Shown piece after piece: positions 62,901-64,000 of a DNA stretch of 64,000 nt. A program made the position numbers and the translations under genes. Under the pieces are notes generated by a model. The model saw nothing but the letters and a program-made list of their open reading frames with translations. It had not been told where the DNA came from and ran no database searches. Position 1 is the first letter of the stretch. Every line of letters starts with the position of its first letter. The DNA is from Methanobrevibacter sp. (lineage in GTDB: Archaea; Methanobacteriota; Methanobacteria; Methanobacteriales; Methanobacteriaceae): NCBI RefSeq assembly GCF_017409525.1, contig NZ_JAFQSO010000008.1:60898-124897 (forward strand), read 5' to 3'.

Positions 62901-64000
62901 TTCTGTTAACCCAATAAAACCAGTAGCATTCTCATCAACACTAACAGTAATTGTAACCTTGTTTCCATTGACCTTAGCATCAGCACTTATTGGAGTGTCC
63001 TTTTTGACATGGCCCTTGACAGTGAAGCTTTCAGAAGTGACATTGGAATTAAACCTGTTATCGCCCATGTAAGTAGCAACAACAGTGTAATCACCAACCT
63101 TAAGCACATCCTCCATTACTGCCTTGCCGTTTAAAACATCAGCATAAACAACATACTCTAAAGCACCAGAAACCTCAAACCTAACAATACCAGTGGCATC
63201 AGGATTTAAATTAACCATGTAAGTAACATTATTTTCAACACTAGAAACATCAATACTGATAGGAGTGTTATCTTTAACAGCTTCAACAACAGTGAATAAG
63301 ACCCTAGTGCTGTTTCCATTGAAGTTACCATCACCAGTATATATCACTTCAACATTGTAACTTCCGGCAGGGACTGTATCAGTGTAAGTTGCCATTCCAT
63401 TTTCCAGAGCAACATAGAAAGTTAAACCAGATTGCTTTAATCCAATGAAACCAGTGGCATTCTCATCAACACTAACAGTAATTGTTACCTTGTTTCCATT
63501 AACCTTAGCATCAGCAGTGATTGGAGTGTCCTTTTTAACGTGTCCCCTGACAGTGAAACTTTCAGAAGTGACATTGGAATTAAACCTGTCATCACCCATA
63601 TAAGTAGCAACAACAGTATAATCACCAGCCACAAGAGCATCTCCCATCACAGCAACACCATCTAAAACATCAGCATAAACAACATACTCTAAAGCGCCAG
63701 AAACCTCAAACCTAACAATACCAGAAGCATTGGAATCTACATTAACAGTGTAAGTAACATTATTTTCAACAACATCAACATCAACATCAATTGTAGTGTT
63801 TTCCTTAGCAGCTTCAACAACAGTGAACAACACTATAGTGCTGTTTCCATTGAAGTTATCATCACCAGTGTATGTCACTTCAACATTGTAGCTTCCAGCA
63901 GGCACAGCATCAGTGTAAGTTGCCACACCATTTACCAAAGCAACATAGAAAGTTGAACCGGATTCTGTTAAGCCAATAAAACCAGTAGCATTCTCATCAA
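59982..64000 (-). CDS. Adhesin-like surface protein with Ig-like repeats (5' truncated)
   Basis: The frame is open from the right edge to TAG at 59982, giving at least 1339 residues; signal peptide and start lie outside. From the edge to about 61140 it consists of two alternating beta-sandwich (Big-type) repeats of about 88 residues. Type A has ADAKVNGNKVTITV, ENATG and AGSYNVEV; type B has VSSVENNVTYTVN, SGIVRF, AGDYTVVATY and DDRFN. Further Ig-like domains follow, then a C-terminal block of about 100 residues (KPITIKASAKT, TVTLSTI, AGDQTYC) seen in Methanobrevibacter adhesin-like proteins. No C-terminal membrane anchor is seen, so attachment is probably non-covalent to the pseudomurein wall. 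Many N-x-S/T sites suggest glycosylation. Binding target unknown. Confidence 0.88.
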   Translation of the reverse strand, partial: DENATGFIGLTESGSTFYVALVNGVATYTDAVPAGSYNVEVTYTGDDNFNGNSTIVLFTVVEAAKENTTIDVDVDVVENNVTYTVNVDSNASGIVRFEVSGALEYVVYADVLDGVAVMGDALVAGDYTVVATYMGDDRFNSNVTSESFTVRGHVKKDTPITADAKVNGNKVTITVSVDENATGFIGLKQSGLTFYVALENGMATYTDTVPAGSYNVEVIYTGDGNFNGNSTRVLFTVVEAVKDNTPISIDVSSVENNVTYMVNLNPDATGIVRFEVSGALEYVVYADVLNGKAVMEDVLKVGDYTVVATYMGDNRFNSNVTSESFTVKGHVKKDTPISADAKVNGNKVTITVSVDENATGFIGLTESGSTFYVALVNGVATYTDAVPAGSYNVEVIYTGDGNFNGNSTIVLFTVVEAAKENTTIDVDVSSVENNVTYTVNVDSNASGIVRFEVSGAAEYVVYANIINGVAVMGDVLVAGDYTVVATYLGDDRFNTNVTSERFTVKGHIKKDTPISADAKVNGNKVTITVTVDENATGFIGLKESGSTFYVALVNGVATYTDTLLAGSYNVEVIYTGDDNFNENSTKLSFTVEDPVKENTPISVDVSSVENNVTYTVNVDSNASGIVRFDVSGTLEYVVYADVLDGVAVMGDVLVAGDYTVVATYLGDDRFNSNVTSESFTVKGHVKEDTPVSADAKVNGNKVTITVNVNENATGFVGLTQSGLTFYVALVNGVATYTDTVPAGSYNIKVTYAGDDNFNGNSTRVLFTVVEAVKDNTPISVDVSSVENNVTYMVNLNPDATGIVRFDVSGALEYVVYADVLDGVAVMKDMLEAGDYTVVATYMGDDRFNSNVTFESFTVKGHVKNDTPISADVKVNRNLVTITVNVNENATGIVKFIVTGAEEYALYVDVVGGKAVLEGVLESGNYTLVAAYMGDDRFNENVTFESFTVYVPEKQDTNVSITVPSDIKVGDNVTVEISVPNATGNVSVFVDGVETVIPLDENGNASVHLDNISAGEHSIFVVYTGDDTHEAAYKAIQLSLKVMPTQFTNITVFGDQNITAVLADEEGNPIANAVIDYLVGSVAGSTVTGADGSFIVAGENGTIMKIRFAGNDALLATEMNVELSGVAPVVPPVSKVESRFNITGNSITLKGYAIDKRAGEIGMTYATELVDINGNPIPNAYIEFAINDKIHNRTTYENGSFLPYELNMLRAGRYTLAFSFGGNDQYNSTFAVVCIDLDKKPITIKASAKTYKASAKTRKYTVTLSTIPGSSADGKAHLRAGLTVTMQINGKTYNRLTNSKGQVSFYLQLTKKGIYNAKISYAGDQTYCSASKSVKITVK
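60232..60273 (-). repeat. 21-bp direct tandem duplication in adhesin C-terminal domain
   Basis: The units at 60232-60252 and 60253-60273 differ only at their last bases and encode K-A-S-A-K-T twice in a row. It is an in-frame slippage-type duplication within the C-terminal block. Confidence 0.85.
61140..64000 (-). repeat. 531-bp tandem repeats (177-residue A-B dimers)
   Basis: The anchor motif ttgacag/ctgacag occurs at 61423, 61954, 62485, 63016 and 63547, exactly 531 bases apart each time. Each unit encodes one type A and one type B Ig-like module. About five full units are visible plus a partial one at the edge, and a chimeric A/B module closes the array at its 3' (left) end. Confidence 0.92.

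Noticed and set aside
61140..64000. Regular repeats that might be a CRISPR array
   Set aside because: The period is 531 bases, the frame is open throughout, and each unit encodes Ig-like domains; there are no short direct repeats with unique spacers.
1..64000. Signs of a mobile element, prophage or integration site around the NRPS locus
   Set aside because: I find no transposase, integrase, flanking direct repeats or adjacent tRNA, and base composition looks like the neighbouring genes by eye.

Overview
The window is AT-rich archaeal DNA that fits a methanogen of the order Methanobacteriales, most likely Methanobrevibacter from a gut or rumen. Support comes from information-processing genes of archaeal type (MCM helicase, aIF2-beta, an NMD3-family protein, archaeal TyrS, NucS, Lhr-like helicase), the archaeal purine enzyme PurP, the YcaO/TfuA pair that thioamidates methyl-coenzyme M reductase, TATA-box promoters, Shine-Dalgarno sites of the GGTGAT/GGAGG type, and a very large repeat-built adhesin-like protein. 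I see no rRNA, tRNA, CRISPR array, insertion sequence, integrase or replication origin, and no gene-free stretch longer than 300 bases.

Layout. 1-433 is the end of an MFS transporter. 589-804 is a small membrane protein behind a probable metalloregulator operator. 966-13813 is a secondary-metabolite locus. Leftward runs a two-module non-ribosomal peptide synthetase (C-A-T-C-A-T-reductase) followed by a MATE exporter with a fused HATPase domain. Rightward runs a four-gene, stop-start-overlapping operon: STAS anti-anti-sigma-like protein, RsbW-like kinase, membrane RsbU-like PP2C phosphatase and Sfp-type phosphopantetheinyl transferase. Both arms start from one 111-bp intergenic region. 13913-22305 holds a DUF2207-like protein, an M24 peptidase, an M50 protease with YcaO and TfuA, CBS-domain and universal stress proteins, an amidohydrolase and a zinc-ribbon protein. 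22323-31794 is housekeeping: carAB, a SNF2 helicase, nadC, RNase Z, a small MscS channel and nadA.

31822-35208 carries three tandem alpha/beta-hydrolase paralogues, two of which have lost the nucleophilic serine. 35282-46501 mixes DNA repair and helicase genes (nucS, lhr-like), a nitrilase, a HEAT-repeat protein, an SDR oxidoreductase, small membrane proteins, purP, a phosphodiesterase and rRNA methyltransferase rlmE. 46630-52816 is an informational block (mcm, aIF2-beta, NMD3-like, tyrS, a K+ channel, tmk). 52897-59824 has two tandem U32 proteins and a MutS-type ATPase. 59982 to the right edge is a minus-strand adhesin-like gene whose repeats have an exact 531-bp period; its 5' end lies outside the window.

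The most interesting system is the NRPS locus. It has a complete partner-switching cassette (STAS, kinase, phosphatase), yet archaea have no sigma factors. A second, degenerate HATPase domain is fused to the exporter of the same locus. I infer that the switch may act on export or biosynthesis rather than on a sigma factor. A related NRPS neighbourhood (MatE, serine phosphatase, anti-sigma factor antagonist) has, from memory, been reported in Methanobrevibacter ruminantium M1, so the locus type is not wholly new; the proposed wiring is my inference.
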